From Gossypium raimondii (lineage: Eukaryota; Streptophyta; Magnoliopsida; Malvales; Malvaceae): DNA of 64,000 nt. The stretch is taken from positions 46,075,980-46,139,979 of the forward strand of contig NC_068575.1 of the NCBI RefSeq assembly GCF_025698545.1, read 5' to 3'. Below, one piece after another: positions 24,267 through 36,700 of the stretch; within the stretch, counting starts at the first letter, position 1; each line of letters starts with the position of its first letter. The notes under the pieces were generated by a model that saw nothing but the letters and a program-made list of their open reading frames with translations, was not told where the DNA came from and made no database searches. The position numbers were made by a program, and so were the translations under genes.

Positions 24267-27029
24267 TGTAATAACCCGATTTTTAGAAATGTCGAAAACA
24301 GTAGTTCGAGACCACCAAATTCAGCAAATAATCTCGTAAATTTTATTATTTAATAATTACGAGCCAAATATGATTTTTAAGAGATTTTTAAATTAGTAAT
24401 TTGTGTTTTATAAAGATTTATTAAGTCAAGAAATTGAGGAAAAGAGGTATCGAGACCTCGATGTTATAAACCATGTCGTAAATATTTATAATATTTATGG
24501 AGTGTCAATATGGTAGTATTAAAGTTTCGTCAGAAAATTTTAACGTTTCGGCAGTCAGTTAATTAAAAAGGACTAAATTGAAAAGATAAAAAACTTGCTA
24601 AAGTGATTAAATAGCTTAACAATTAAATAAGGAAGGACCAAAAGAGTAAATGGACCAATTTAAGTGGCTGAGGCGGCATACTGTTAAAAAAAATCAAAGA
24701 TTTTTATGTATTTAAGGACAAAATTGGAATTATAATAAAGCTTATGTGGCCAAAATTTATTTTAAGGATTTCAAGACCATTTCTTCTTTAACTTTCGGTG
24801 AAAAATAGACATGGTAGAGATTTTAGAGCTGGTGTTTCATATTTTAGCTTCAAGTAAGCTTAATTCTTGCTTTTTCCTTGAATTTTTTATATTTTTAGAC
24901 TTTTACAACTAGGTCCAACTTAGTATTCTATTAGTTTTTATTTTTTTGAAGGTTTTGGAAGATAATATTGATAATTTCATATGATTTTTGCTATTTGATG
25001 ATGAAATTGAGATGTTAATGGATGTCTAAAGGTGTTTTATTAGAGAATTTTGGATGAAAACATGTTTCAGGGATTAAAATTGAAAATTACTGAATTTATG
25101 GAAAAATTCTAAAATTTTATGGAATTCATGGGCTGTTATTGATATTTATGAGAATTATTAGGCTTGGAACAATGATTAAATTGCAAGAATTTCATTTTTT
25201 GAGCCTAAGGATGAAATCGTCATATATTAAAAGTTTAGAGTTAAAATGGTAAACAATATTTTGCACTGAAACAGTTTTGGGCAGTAGCAGTAGTCTAACT
25301 TTGAAAAATCACCAAAAATTGTGGGAATCGAATTTTAAGATGAATAAATATGAAATTAAATTTTATTGAGTCTAGTTTCTCATAGAAGAAACGGTGTAAG
25401 CAATGGAATTGTAAATTATGAGATATAATAGATTTTGTGAGACAAGGTCAGAATGATTTTGGGTTCCCTTGTTCTGACTTTGGAAAATCATAAAAAATTG
25501 GAGAAAATAATTAGGGGCTTAAATTTATATGTTTAAATTCTTATTAAGTCTATTTTCAATAAAAACAAACGGGAACATCATCCGAATCCCATACGAGGAG
25601 ATAATTAAATTTTAGTGAAGAAGGGTCGAAACTGTCAGATAGCAGAACAGGGATGACTTTAAAGAATAAACTGTACTTATTGGCTAAACCATAAATTCTG
25701 AAAATTTTATGGTAAGAAGATATGTGAGTCTAGTTTCAGAGGAATTTAGCGGATCTTAATTTGAAGTTCTATAGCTCAAGATAAAAATAATTTAGTGACT
25801 ATGACACGGATGGACAGCTTTGAATATACATTTAAGTAAATAGTGAAATTATAGATAATGTTACTTATAAGCATGTTATATACATTAAGGATGTGGAATG
25901 AAGAGCAGGAGGAGGAAAATATATTAATGACTTGTTATAAATTGGTCATATGCCCGATTATAATCGATAAACGTTGAATTAGAAATGATATAATGTTTTA
26001 TTTCAAATAGTTATTATGAAATTATGATTATCGTTATGTTATAAAAATCGAATTGTGAGTTCATATGGCTGAAATTTAATGATTAAATGTTAATTTCATG
26101 AATTATATATTGTATGATGAGATATATTTGTTGATGAATTGAGAATAAAATAACAGTGCGAAAACTAAATAAATGATCAAATTGAGCGGAACGTCGGATT
26201 TGAGTACTTCTGATCAGTAACAAGTGATAAGTGGTAGCTTTAGCTACACTTATCTAATCAGTGACAAGTGACAATTGATAACTGGTAGCTTTAGCTACAT
26301 TTATCTGATCAGTGACAAGTGATAAGTGGTAGCTTTAGCTACACTTATCTGATCAATTACAAGTGACAAGTGATAAGTGGTAGCTTTAGCTACACTTATC
26401 TGATCAGTGATGAGTGACAAGTGATAAATGTGATCAGTGTAAGACCATATCTGGGATATGGCATTGGTGTGATATGTGTTTCTGTGTAAGACCATAGCTG
26501 GGCTATGGCTTCGGTGTGTGATATGTGACGATGTGCAAGACCATAGTTATACTATGGTAATGTGAAAACGAAGTACTCAATTCAGTAAGATGTTCTCTAA
26601 TTTGACAAATTGTGGTAAGTGTTAAGCAAATTTTATGTGATAAAACATATTGAACAGTGAAATTTAGCTCAATTATGTGATCTCATCATTCAGAGATTGT
26701 GTTTGACAGGTTATGTTAATAAATTATGTGTATGTGAATTTAAGTGACAGAAATTAAACAGCTAATGATATTGAGCTCATTTACATGAATCTGTCATTTG
26801 AAATTGTGGTTGACAGGAAAAAATAGTGAATTGAATATGAAAATGTGAATAGAAAGCATGAACCAAATGTTCATGAGATAAATAATGGCTCAATGTGATA
26901 GTATATGATGTTATCTAATGAAAGCCAAATTGAATTGTAGATGACTCTAATTATCCGAAAATGTTCTGAAATCTCTGGTAATGCCTCGAAACCCTATTCT
27001 GGCAATGGATACGAGTTAGGGGTGTTACA
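24267..27029 (+). mobile_element. Solo long LTR (2,763 bp) nested in the outer LTR
   Basis: Starts TGTAATAACCCG and ends GGGGTGTTACA. TGCTA is present on both sides (24262-24266 and 27030-27034). The outer sequence resumes exactly after it: CACACGCC..GTGCTA | GGCTGTGTCACAC. Interior homology to the LTR at 29368-32405 includes GCTTTTTC and CTTTTACAACTAGGTCCAA. There are no internal protein domains. Because it sits inside another LTR it is the younger of the two. Confidence 0.92.
26220..26425. repeat. Short-hairpin tandem array in the nested LTR
   Basis: Four units containing GATAAGTGGTAGC-TTTA-GCTACACTTATC alternate with TGATCAG. Each unit is a palindrome able to form a stem of about 13 bp. 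It is followed at 26441-26556 by three CCATA(T/G)...(C/A)TATGG hairpins. Confidence 0.85.
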
Positions 27030-27683
27030 TGCTAGGCTGTGTCACACATGGCTGAGACACACGCCCATGTCTCTTCCCGTGTGGACAAAAATAGGTCATT
27101 TTAAGGCCTCTTTTCTCACCCATTCTGATATCAACCCATACACAACATTTCAATACATCAATATATCCCAAACAAGAAATCAACACAAGTTAAAATCATG
27201 TTTTAATCATGACATAACATCATAAATACCCAATTTCTTAAACTTACCTATTTAATCCATTTCATTGACTTATCAACATCTACATAAGTATTTCATTTCC
27301 AAACCAACCCTATACATGCCATATAAACCAAATCATATGTTACAAAAGCTACCGAATTAAGTTGGATAGTGTGGCTTGATGTGTTGATTCGATCTCCCAA
27401 CCTCACGTTAATCTACAAGATCATTAAACAACACAAATAAGCTTAATGAAGCTTAATAAGTTCAATAGGTTAAACATAAATCTTACCAAACTTAATATAA
27501 TAAATTAAATAGTAAATTATTCATGCACTCTCCCTGTCAATCACAACATAAATCGATGAACACACTTCTTTCAAATCAATATTAATAATAAACGATAAAT
27601 CTTTCAATTTCAATCACATAAGTCATTTACCAAATCTTACCAAATCGGAGAACGGCTTACGAATATGAGTACATCATTTTCAG

Positions 27684-27870
27684 AAGCCCGAAGGCTAAAC
27701 AGAAGCACATAAGTGCTAAATAGAAACCCGTAAAGGTTGAACGGAAGTTCATAAGAGCTGAACGGAATCCCATAAAGGTTAAACAGAAGCTCAAAAGAGA
27801 TGAACGGAAACCCATTAGGGTTGAACGAAAACTCAAATGAGTTAAACAGAAACTCGTGAGAGCTAAACGG
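27684..27870. repeat. Short-hairpin tandem array in the outer LTR
   Basis: Units of about 21 bp each end in a (G/A)AACGGAA- or AAACAGAA-like linker and carry a small palindrome: GCACATAAGTGC, ACCCATTAGGGT, ACTCAAATGAGT, ACTCGTGAGAGC and others. It lies at a similar distance from the LTR 3' end as the arrays in the related LTRs, but with different stem sequences. The 79-residue minus-strand frame here is a product of the repeat. Confidence 0.8.
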
Positions 27871-29367
27871 AAAGCAAACACGAAAGTTCGCAACAAATGC
27901 TGAACCTCGGTTTACTTGGGTAATTTGCTGTCAATTCTTTCTTTGCTATTTTTTTCCATATAACGATTGTACTCAATCTCGCATTCCATTCATTTTGAAC
28001 ATTCAGTTCAATTTCATAATTTTAACAATAATTTTTTTAACAATAGATATGAATAAATAAATAATAAAATTCATCAATTTAATATATAAATATTAAAGTT
28101 TAACCATACGAACTTACCTGGGTTAAATTATAAGATTTGTAGTAGTTCAGGAACTATTTTGCTAATTTCATTTTTTCACGATTGTTTACAGCTCTTGATC
28201 TAAAATATAAAATTATTCATTCATTAGCATATATTTAAGTTTCAATTCACTTCACAATTAATACCCTTCAATTTTCAAAATTGCACATTTTGCCCCAAAT
28301 TTTACAAACTTTTGCAATTTAGTCCCTCAATAAATTAGTCTATCAAATGAGCTAATTTTTCTCAATTGAAAATTTATCTAAATTTTCTAAGCTATCATAC
28401 AGCACTTGAAAAATATAATTTAATATTAAACCTTAATATTTATCCCTTTTATAATTTAGTCCTAAAATCAATAACTATCAAAATCACTTGATAAAATCAT
28501 CATATAACAAAATTAAAGCTCTAAATCCATGTTAATTTATCAAAAAATCTAGAATTAATCAATGGTAGCTTTCAAAATTTCCAATAAAATCAAAAACTAA
28601 TGTAATAGGTAGTTGTACTTAATTGTAAAAGTCTCAAAACATAAAAATTTCAAGAGAAAGGCATAAATTAAACTCAGATGAAGTCAAAATAAGTAAAACC
28701 AGCTTAAAATCTTCTCCTATGGCATTTTGGCTAGAAATTGAAGAAGAATGACCTAGAAAACTTTAAAATTCAATTTATTTAAGTTAATTTTATAAAATTT
28801 ACAATTTTACCCTTAGTTCACACTAATTTATTATTTCTTTTCTGCTTATGCCGCCTCAACCATTTCCATGTGTCTATTTACCCTTTAAGTTCTCCTTTAT
28901 TATTTAAGCCATTCAATCATTATTTCATTTAATTAGCAAGTTTTGAGCCTTTTTCAATTTAGTCATTTTTGATTAATTAACTATCAAATCGTTAAAATTT
29001 TCTAACAAAACTTTAATTCTACCTTAATGACACTTCGTAAATATTTATAAAAATATTTACGGCTTGGTTTGTAAAATTAAGGTCTCGATACCTCATTTTC
29101 TAAACTATTTAACCTAATAAATCCTTATAAAACACAAGTTACTAATTCAAAAATTCTCCTAAAATCACATTTAACTCGTAAATACTAAATAATAAAATTT
29201 AGAAGCTTACTCGTGGGATTTGGTGGTCTCGAACCACTTTTCCGACACCACTAAAAATCGAGTTGTTACACTCTGTCTAGAGGTGGCAAACAAAAGGTAA
29301 AAGATGGCTATTATGCCAACCAAAAAAGAACAAGGACAAGCCTTATCTCGATGGAGAGAAGTGTGAG

Positions 29368-32300
29368 TGTAATGGCCTGAATTTTCGGTGATGTCGGAAT
29401 GGTAATTCGAGATCACTAAATCTGACAAATGAGTAGAAAATATTATTAATTTAGTGAGAATAAGTAAATGAGAAGTTAGGAAAATTTTTGAAATAGTGAA
29501 TAGTGTACTAGGAATAAATATTGAAATAATTAAAATAAAAAACGAGGTATCGAGACCTCAAAGATTTTAAACCGAGCCATAAGTATTTTTAGAAATATTC
29601 ATAGAGTGTCATTGAGTTGGTATTAAAGTTTCGTTAGAAAATTTTAACGTTTGGATAGTTAATTAGCTAAAAAGGACTAAATTGGAAATAGTGTAAAATG
29701 TGTTAAATTGTGATTAAATAGCTTAGGTGACTAATAAGGAGGGATTTAAAATGAAATTAGGCCTAAAGTTGTGGGCTGGACGGTTGGGCAAGAAAAATCA
29801 GCAGAAAGTAAGGAGAAATAGGGGCAAAATTGGAAATTTTACAAATTAAATATATAAAACAAAGATAAAAGTGAAAAATCTAGAGATCTCTTCAAAAATT
29901 ATCAGCAAAAACGCCATAGGTAGTCTGAAACAAGCTGGTTTCTCATATTTTTATATCATGTAAGCTCAATTCTTGCTTTTTCTTTGTAATTTTTCATGTT
30001 TTGTGACTTTTACAACTAGGTCCAACTATTGAATTCATTAGTTTTGATTCTATGAATGATTTTGAAAGTTACCATGAGTGAGTTCTGGAATTTTATGATG
30101 AATTATCATAGAATTAAAGCTTTAATTTTATTATATGATGATTTTATTAAGAAATTTTGGTAGAAATTGATTTTAGGGACCTAATTGTGAAAAAGTTTGG
30201 AGTTAGGGTTTGGTGTTGCGGTTTTGATTATGAAAGGCTATGTAGTAGTCTAAAATAGTTGTAAAAGGTGTTAATTGAGAAAAATTAGATCAATTGAGGG
30301 GTTAATTAAGTAGGGACCAAATTGTAAAAACTGTAAAGTTTGGGGTAAAAGTGTAATTTCGAAAATTTAAGGGCATAAATTGTGAAATGGATTAGAATAG
30401 AATTATATGCTGATGAATGAATAAATTTGTATTTTAGATCGAGAACCCGAAGCAAGCCAAGGAAAAGAAAAAGTAGTTGATTAGTCCCTGAACTTTTACA
30501 AATTCTGCAAATCGACCCAGGTAAGTTCATATGGCTGAAATTTAATGATTAAATGTTAATTTCATGAATTATATAATGTATGATGAAATGTATTTAGTGT
30601 TGAAAAGAGAGTAAAATAAAATTGCGAAAATTGAATAAATGATCAAATTAAGCGGAACGCCAGATTTGAGTACTTCTGATCAAGAGATAAAGTGATAAGT
30701 GGTAGCTTTAGCTACACTTATCTGATCAAGTGAAAAAGTGATAAGTTCTACACTTATCTGATCAAGAGACAAAGTGATAAGTGTTACACTTATCTGATCA
30801 AGTGAAAAAGTGATAAGTGCTACACTTATCTGATCAAGAGACAAAATGATAAGTGTTATACTTATCTGATCAAGTGAAAAAGTGATAAGTGTTATACTTA
30901 TCTGATCAAGTGAAAAAGTGATAAGTGCTATACTTATCTGATCAAGTGACAAAGTGATAAGTGCTATACTTATCTGATCAAGTGACAAAGTGATAAGTGG
31001 TAGCTTAGCTACACTTATCTGATCAGGGACAAATGATAAGTGATCATACGTAAGACCATAGTTGTACTATGGCAAAGTGAAAGTGAAGTACTCAATTTCC
31101 CGTAACCGTTCCTTAATTTTGATCAAGGATGGTAAGTGACAAATGAGCCCAAAGGAATTATGGTAAAAGAATAAGTAGTAGTGAGTTTATACCAAGAAAC
31201 TCACCAAAGATTGTGGTTGACAGGTAAATTTAGTAATGGTGTATATTGTATAAGTGTACAAGTGTTTGGTAAGATTTATGTTTTATGCCTATGAACTTTA
31301 CTAAGCTTTTCTATAAGCTTTTTATGCCTATGAACTTTACTAAGCTTTTCTATAAGCTTACATGTGTGTGTTTATTGTTTTTGTAGATTAACGAATTTAT
31401 ACATTCGGAGGATCGGATCTACATCAAGAATCACACTATCCAGATATACTCCGGTAGATTATGTTAAGCAACTTTTTGGATTTATATGGCATGTATAGGG
31501 AATTGAAGTAAAAAGTAATAGAATGAATGACTAAGTATGCAAAGTAAATTTGAATGTTATGGTTGTGTTAGATATCGAAATATATACATGTTTTTAGTTT
31601 GAAATGGTTGATTGGTTGAACTTCATTAGTATTTAAATGAAGTAGATGAAATCTTGGAATTGGTTGTGATTTGAAATTTGCAGGAATGTTAGACAATTAT
31701 AAAGGGTTATATTGAATTTTTTAAAAAATTGCAATGGAGCAGTTCTTGGACAGCAGCATTGATGTAAATTTTAAAATCACCAAAAATAGTGGAAATAGAA
31801 TTAGAAGTTGAGTGAGATATGAAATTAAAGCTGAAAGAGTCTACTTTCATATGAAAGAAGTGGAGTAAGCAAAAGAATTATATACTTTTAGATATTTGAA
31901 TTTTAGTGAAACAGGGCAAGAATGTTTTGAAGTCCCTGTTCTGACTTTAGAAATTCATTAAAATTGTACAGAAGGAATTATGAGTTATAATTTATATGTA
32001 TAGATTCCTTAATGAGTCTATTTTCAGTAGAAATAAGTTTAATCACCATATGAAGTCTGTAATAAGAGATAATTAAATTTTAGTGATGAGTGGTCAGGAT
32101 AGTCGATTAGTGAAACAAGGGAGACTTCAACTAATAAACTGTAATAATTGGCTAAAGAAAAAATTATGAAAAATTTATGGTGAATAGATATATGAGTCTA
32201 GTTTTAGGGAAAATTTACGGATCTAAATTTCGAGTTTCGTAGCTTGAATTATAATTATTTTAGTGACTGCTGCACAGGTGGACAGCTTTATTATGAATGA

Positions 32301-32405
32301 TGAAATTAAATTTTAAAGTAAATTTTTATGCCCCGAACTTTTAAGTTAAGTCAAGTAACGCCTCATGCTCGACTCCGGCAACGGTATTGGGTAAGGGGTG
32401 TTACA
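29368..32405 (+). mobile_element. Solo long LTR (3,038 bp), plus strand
   Basis: Starts TGTAATGGCCTG and ends AAGGGGTGTTACA. GTGAG flanks it on both sides (29363-29367 and 32406-32410). It is related along its length to the LTR at 24267-27029. The host sequence before and after it is continuous in the paralogous copy at 32832-33116, which lacks the insert. No internal coding region exists. Confidence 0.93.
30687..31025. repeat. 36-bp hairpin array in the solo LTR
   Basis: About nine units of the form AGTGATAAGTG-(n)-CACTTATCTGATCA with a period near 36 bp. Inner loop bases change between units (CTACACTT, TTACACTT, TTATACTT) while the arms stay complementary or nearly so. One 102-residue frame across the array is purely repeat-derived. 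A single CCATAG...CTATGG hairpin follows at 31056-31072. Confidence 0.9.
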
Positions 32406-32522
32406 GTGAGCGTCCCCAGTCAAGGACCAAGACAGAAACATTTTACTTGAGAGAAAGAGGGCTTTTTTAGGATGTTAAATTTCATCACACAAAGTTCAAT
32501 TTAAGTTCAAACAAAACTTTCA

Positions 32523-32831
32523 TCGTTGGACGAGATTAATCATATCCCTTAAATTATGGGATTTATAAGATATGTCATATCAAATCAAATCTAATCTTTA
32601 CAAGATATGATTCCTATCAATCTTCTAAGATTAGCTGCCAAATTTACAAAGATAGTCTTATGTTGTCATATCTTCATCATCGGGCCACCCAGGCTTCAAC
32701 CTGACATGCTTCTCTAATAGCTTACGAATCGGGCCAGTTCTTGTGGGTCAAATGATCCCTATCTAAACAATAGACCTCCATTGGATGCATTTGGTGCGAT
32801 AGTCATGAGCTTTGAACTGCGGTCTGTGACA
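32523..32831. other. Spacer between direct repeat copies A and B
   Basis: 309 bp without a supported gene, separating the two copies of the ~288-bp direct repeat. It has no domain or repeat that I recognise. Confidence 0.45.
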
Positions 32832-33116
32832 CATGCATGTATCATATACCTAGAGAGAGGATGGATAGGAAAGAGGGGAGACCCTAGAAAATCGACCACT
32901 ATGGTCTGCCTCGGCCTAGGGGTGGCAAGCAAAAAGGCAAGAGATGGTTATTATGCCAACCAAAAAAAGAACAAGGACAAGCCTTATCTCGATGGAGAGA
33001 AGTGTGAGCGCTCCCGGTCAAGGACCATGACAGAAGCATTTTACTAGAGAGAAAGAAAGAGCTTTTTTTGGATGTTAAATTTCATCGTTCAATTTAAGTT
33101 GAAACAAAACTTTCAC
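32832..33116 (+). repeat. Direct repeat copy B (intact, empty site)
   Basis: Matches the joined pieces of copy A. At the position of the outer LTR it reads CTCGG-CCTAGGGG with no insert, and at the position of the second LTR it reads GTGTGAG-CGCTCCC with no insert. It therefore represents the unoccupied state of both target sites. Confidence 0.9.
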
Positions 33117-33559
33117 TACAATCCCAATGCTAAATTAAAATTTATAGGTCTTAAGCTATAATTTACTACGATGTTTGTATTGGTGTCTTTCTGTGTTGTC
33201 CGTGTCCTTTCATGTTGAAGTTGTCTCGAGTAATCGGGCAATCCGCGTATTGTGTCTAGTGTTTGCTTTTAGTGTTCGCCGTGCAGTTATGAGATGTGTT
33301 GAAATTTTCAACACAATTATAACATATCTTTATAATAAGGTACGTACTCTTTGTAGAAATTTAAATTTTAAATTTTTTACTCGTAAAAAATAATGTTATT
33401 ATCATTGGTTTTGGTATGAAAATAAAACAAATTTTAATCTCTACGTCTTAAATCTTAAAAATAAAATAAAATAAAATTATAAATCTAAAATCTGTACGTC
33501 TTAAACCTAACACTTTATAGTATTTTTTAAAATGATTCAGTGTCAGTAGTATGAATGGA

Positions 33560-33772
33560 GCTTTTACTACTACAACGATAAATTGGAACAGTGCAAAATT
33601 CAGGTCACAATGTAAATCACGTTGCATGAGTCTTTTCAAGTCAACTTTATAGTCTAAGTCTTTCTTTTGATAAACTTTCCCTTTATTTAGACCCAATCAA
33701 CCCTTTCTATCTATACTTTCCTAATTTCCCATGTCCTATTTTCCATCAATCCTCAGAAAAGAAAAAAAGAGA
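33560..33772 (+). promoter_or_regulatory. Conserved upstream block of kinase gene B
   Basis: About 200 bp directly before the ATG align with the block before gene C (47175-47372): GATAAATT-GAACAGTGCAAAATTCAG, then TTTCTTTTGATAAACTTTCCC and CAATCAA(C/T)CCTTTCT. This is the likely core promoter and 5' leader inherited from the duplication. AGTCAAC at about 33637 is a W-box core on the minus strand and is lost in gene C. Factor binding is inference. Confidence 0.5.
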
Positions 33773-36700
33773 ATGATTTATCATTGCTTCTCATCATCAT
33801 TAATACCTGATCTTCCACTTCTTCTGTACTTTTCCTTATTATTCATCATCTTCGGTTTTCCTCTTTCACTAAGCGATCATGAACTGTACCAGAACTGTCG
33901 CGATGCAGTCTACAAATGCGGGAATATCTCCGCTGGATTTCCTTTCTTTGGAGGCCAACGAGCGATGGACTGTGGACGACTCGGTCTCGAGCTTCGCTGC
34001 GACAACAAAAATACAACGACGATCGTAATTAGTGATATAGAATATCGGGTTCTGGCCATCCATCGGGATCGTCATATTCTAAGGATTGCGAGGGAAGACC
34101 TCATCAAGTACGATGGCCTTTGTAGCCCTCAAATTATCCCAACTCGGAATTCGGTCCTCAATTCCGAGCTGTTTTCACCTGGTCTTGGTTATGCCAACGT
34201 TACTTTGTTTTACGACTGCCAATCTTCCATCTCCTCACGCAGTACTCTCGGGTTCTTCCCTTGCGACAACGCCGGTTCCACTTACAGTAACGTTTCCGTT
34301 GCGACGCGAAATAATATCCGACCGAAGAGATGCTCGGCTAATGTTACTGTTCCGATTCTTCGATCTTCCCTGGAGGGATCACTGAATTCTTTGTTGGGGT
34401 TGAAAGAAGCCTTGAAAAGAGGAGTGGAAGTACAATGGTATTGGAAGGACAGCGAAGCTTGCGGGAAGTGCAATGATTCCGGCGGAGCCTGCGGTTTCTT
34501 TGGGCCGGCGGAGAATCAAACAGTGTTCTGCCACTGCCCTTTCATGTTTGACAATTCGCACGATGACAGACAATGCATTCGCATTGTTTCTTCACCATCC
34601 CCAACGACTGCCCGAGGTATGTAATTTTTATACCTGACAAATTTTTAAAAATTCTTTGTTCAAGTCTCACTATTTCAAAATGATTAAAAATGATGTTATC
34701 AAAAGCATCCAACTCTTATATAGATGAAGCATTAAAATAAAAATTATTGACAATGGCAGATACATTAGCAACCGTGAGTGTCTGCTTCAAATGCATCAAA
34801 ACTATTTATATTAAATTAAAATTTCTCATCTGAAAATTACTCATTTAAAACATCAAGATTCCTTTTAAAAATAGCATATAATAATAAATAATTAAATATA
34901 TTATTTAATAGTAACAAATAAAATATATATATGATATTAAAATAAAAATAGATTAAATTATAAGTAAAATTAAATTTAAACGTGTAATATATCATCAGAT
35001 TAAGAATACATAAATATTTTGATTGAGTTGGTGTTGCCCGTAACTGGACCTAGACTGCATCATGGGCCGAGTTGGGTCGATGCAAAATTTTAGGTTCAGG
35101 CCTGCCTCGGCTTGAAAAGTGAGTCTAAAATTTTGTCCTAGCTCAACCCATATTAAAATGCTGAACTTGAGCCAAACCAACCCAATCCAACCATATTATT
35201 TTTATATAAAAAATTTAAAAAATATAAGACATCAAATACATTAAAAATATTAAAATAAATAATTCCTAAAAATTGAAAATACAAAAAAAAAGGTATATGT
35301 GATTCTGGCTGAACCAGACCCAAAACAAAAAATTTATGTCTGTGGCCCGACCCGTTACCCGTTTGGAAAACGAGTCTTATTTTTTATCCAAGCTTATTTT
35401 TCGAGCATATATACATTTTTAAATCCTCCCCTCCCGCTTTTTATATTGGTCATTAGACTTAGACGTGTGACTTGACTCATGATCAAATCTAATTGAACCC
35501 TGTCTCAATTATTAAATTACTAAAATATAATTATTTTAACAAAGAAATAAATATTAATTTAAATTCTTATATATTTTTATATAATGAAATTTGGAATAAT
35601 AACACTCCCAACTTTACCATTCCAATAAAAAGTAACTTTTATAATATTTTAAGACAAATATACAACATCGTTAATATGACAAACTAATATTTGTTAGGTG
35701 CGCATCTGCATTGGTTTTAGAGGACAATTCAACACCTAGCATTCTGTATGTAACTTTTATCCATTCCATTAATATTTTTATTTGAATATTTTATCAAATA
35801 TAAACCATACTTTGCTTTTTCCTCAAGAAACTCATTTGAATTTTGTTAAAAAAAAAGAAGCAATTTAAATGGTGGAATTGTTAAAATGATTAAAACTGCA
35901 GAATAAACTAATTTACTACTTCTGCCATATGTTTTACTTGCAGAATCCAAAGCTAAATCGAAATCGAGGCTGAATCTAATATTTATAGGTATGAATCAAT
36001 TTGTTTCATCAAATGTTTTGTTATTTAAATTTAATTGAATAAAAGTTTTTAAATTTATGTTTTTTTTTTTGTTTAAGTAATTTTACTTTTTATTTATTTA
36101 TTGAAACTTGGTTTCCTTATAGGGTTTTTTTTTTTTTACTATTATCTGAAAGTGGTTCCTCATTCCTTGAATCAATTAAGGATTTGAATTATAATTCTAC
36201 CAATAAAGAACTAGTAACCTTCAATTAATGGGGGAGAGAAGGAGAAGGGTGAGATTAAATGTGCTCATGGATTGGGTCGGGTTGAGTCTATCTATAATAT
36301 AAATATATTTTACGTTTGTTTAAGATTGGTTCAGCCCAAAATATCGGCTTAAAATTTTACTCAAACTTGCTTATATTTGTAAAAAAAAAATTAATCTAAA
36401 CCCATTTTAAACTCATCCATATTATTTTTTTAAGATATTTATATTATTTTAATTTAATATTTAATATTTTTATTGAAATTTTTATATAGTCATTATAATA
36501 TTATTTTAATGTTTATATTAGAGTAGTATTATATATTTAATATAAGTTTATTTTTTCAATGTGTTATAAATTACATAATATATAAAAAAACATAATATAA
36601 AATATTATAAACTTAATAGTGGATCGGGTTGGGAGCCCGAGCCTGATCCATATTTTAAACGGGCCTAATTTTGTTACCCAATCTAATTTTTTGAGCCTAA

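Larger units (their letters stand above)
23729..29270 (-). mobile_element. Solo long LTR (minus strand), split by a nested solo LTR
   Basis: On + it starts TGTAACACAGC and ends AGTTGTTACA, so the minus strand reads TG...CA. Flanking CTCTG occurs at 23724-23728 and 29271-29275, a perfect 5-bp target duplication. Removing the nested insert (24267-27029 plus 5 bp) leaves about 2,774 bp, matching the other LTRs of the family. No gag, pol or internal domain is present, so it is a solo LTR made by LTR-LTR recombination. Short frames inside it come from tandem repeats. Confidence 0.9.
23645..32522 (+). repeat. Direct repeat copy A (288 bp of host sequence, split by solo LTRs)
   Basis: The pieces 23645-23728, 29276-29367 and 32411-32522 join into one stretch that matches 32832-33116 almost base for base. 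The first break is exactly the outer solo LTR plus its 5-bp duplication. The second is the solo LTR at 29368-32405 plus its duplication. The repeat has no coding content I recognise; its original identity is unknown. Confidence 0.9.

Noticed and set aside
27657..27896. 79-residue minus-strand frame rich in FRS/FCL repeats
   Set aside because: It coincides with the hairpin array of the outer LTR and has no start context or similarity to a protein.
30680..30988. A 102-residue frame and regularly spaced repeats resembling a CRISPR array
   Set aside because: The 36-bp units are palindromic repeats inside a plant LTR with no unique spacers and no cas genes. The frame (ISVALITFSLDQ repeats) is a by-product of the period being divisible by three.
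32781..33047. 88-residue frame over direct repeat copy B
   Set aside because: It has no recognised domain, and copy A is not open in the same way, so coding is not supported.
33731..33772. Earlier in-frame ATG for gene B
   Set aside because: It adds a charged stretch before the signal peptide, and gene C has no counterpart; the ATG at 33773 aligns with gene C.
34086..34385. 99-residue + frame inside gene B exon 1
   Set aside because: Shadow of the GUB_WAK exon in another frame; the same shadow recurs in gene C (47692-47985).
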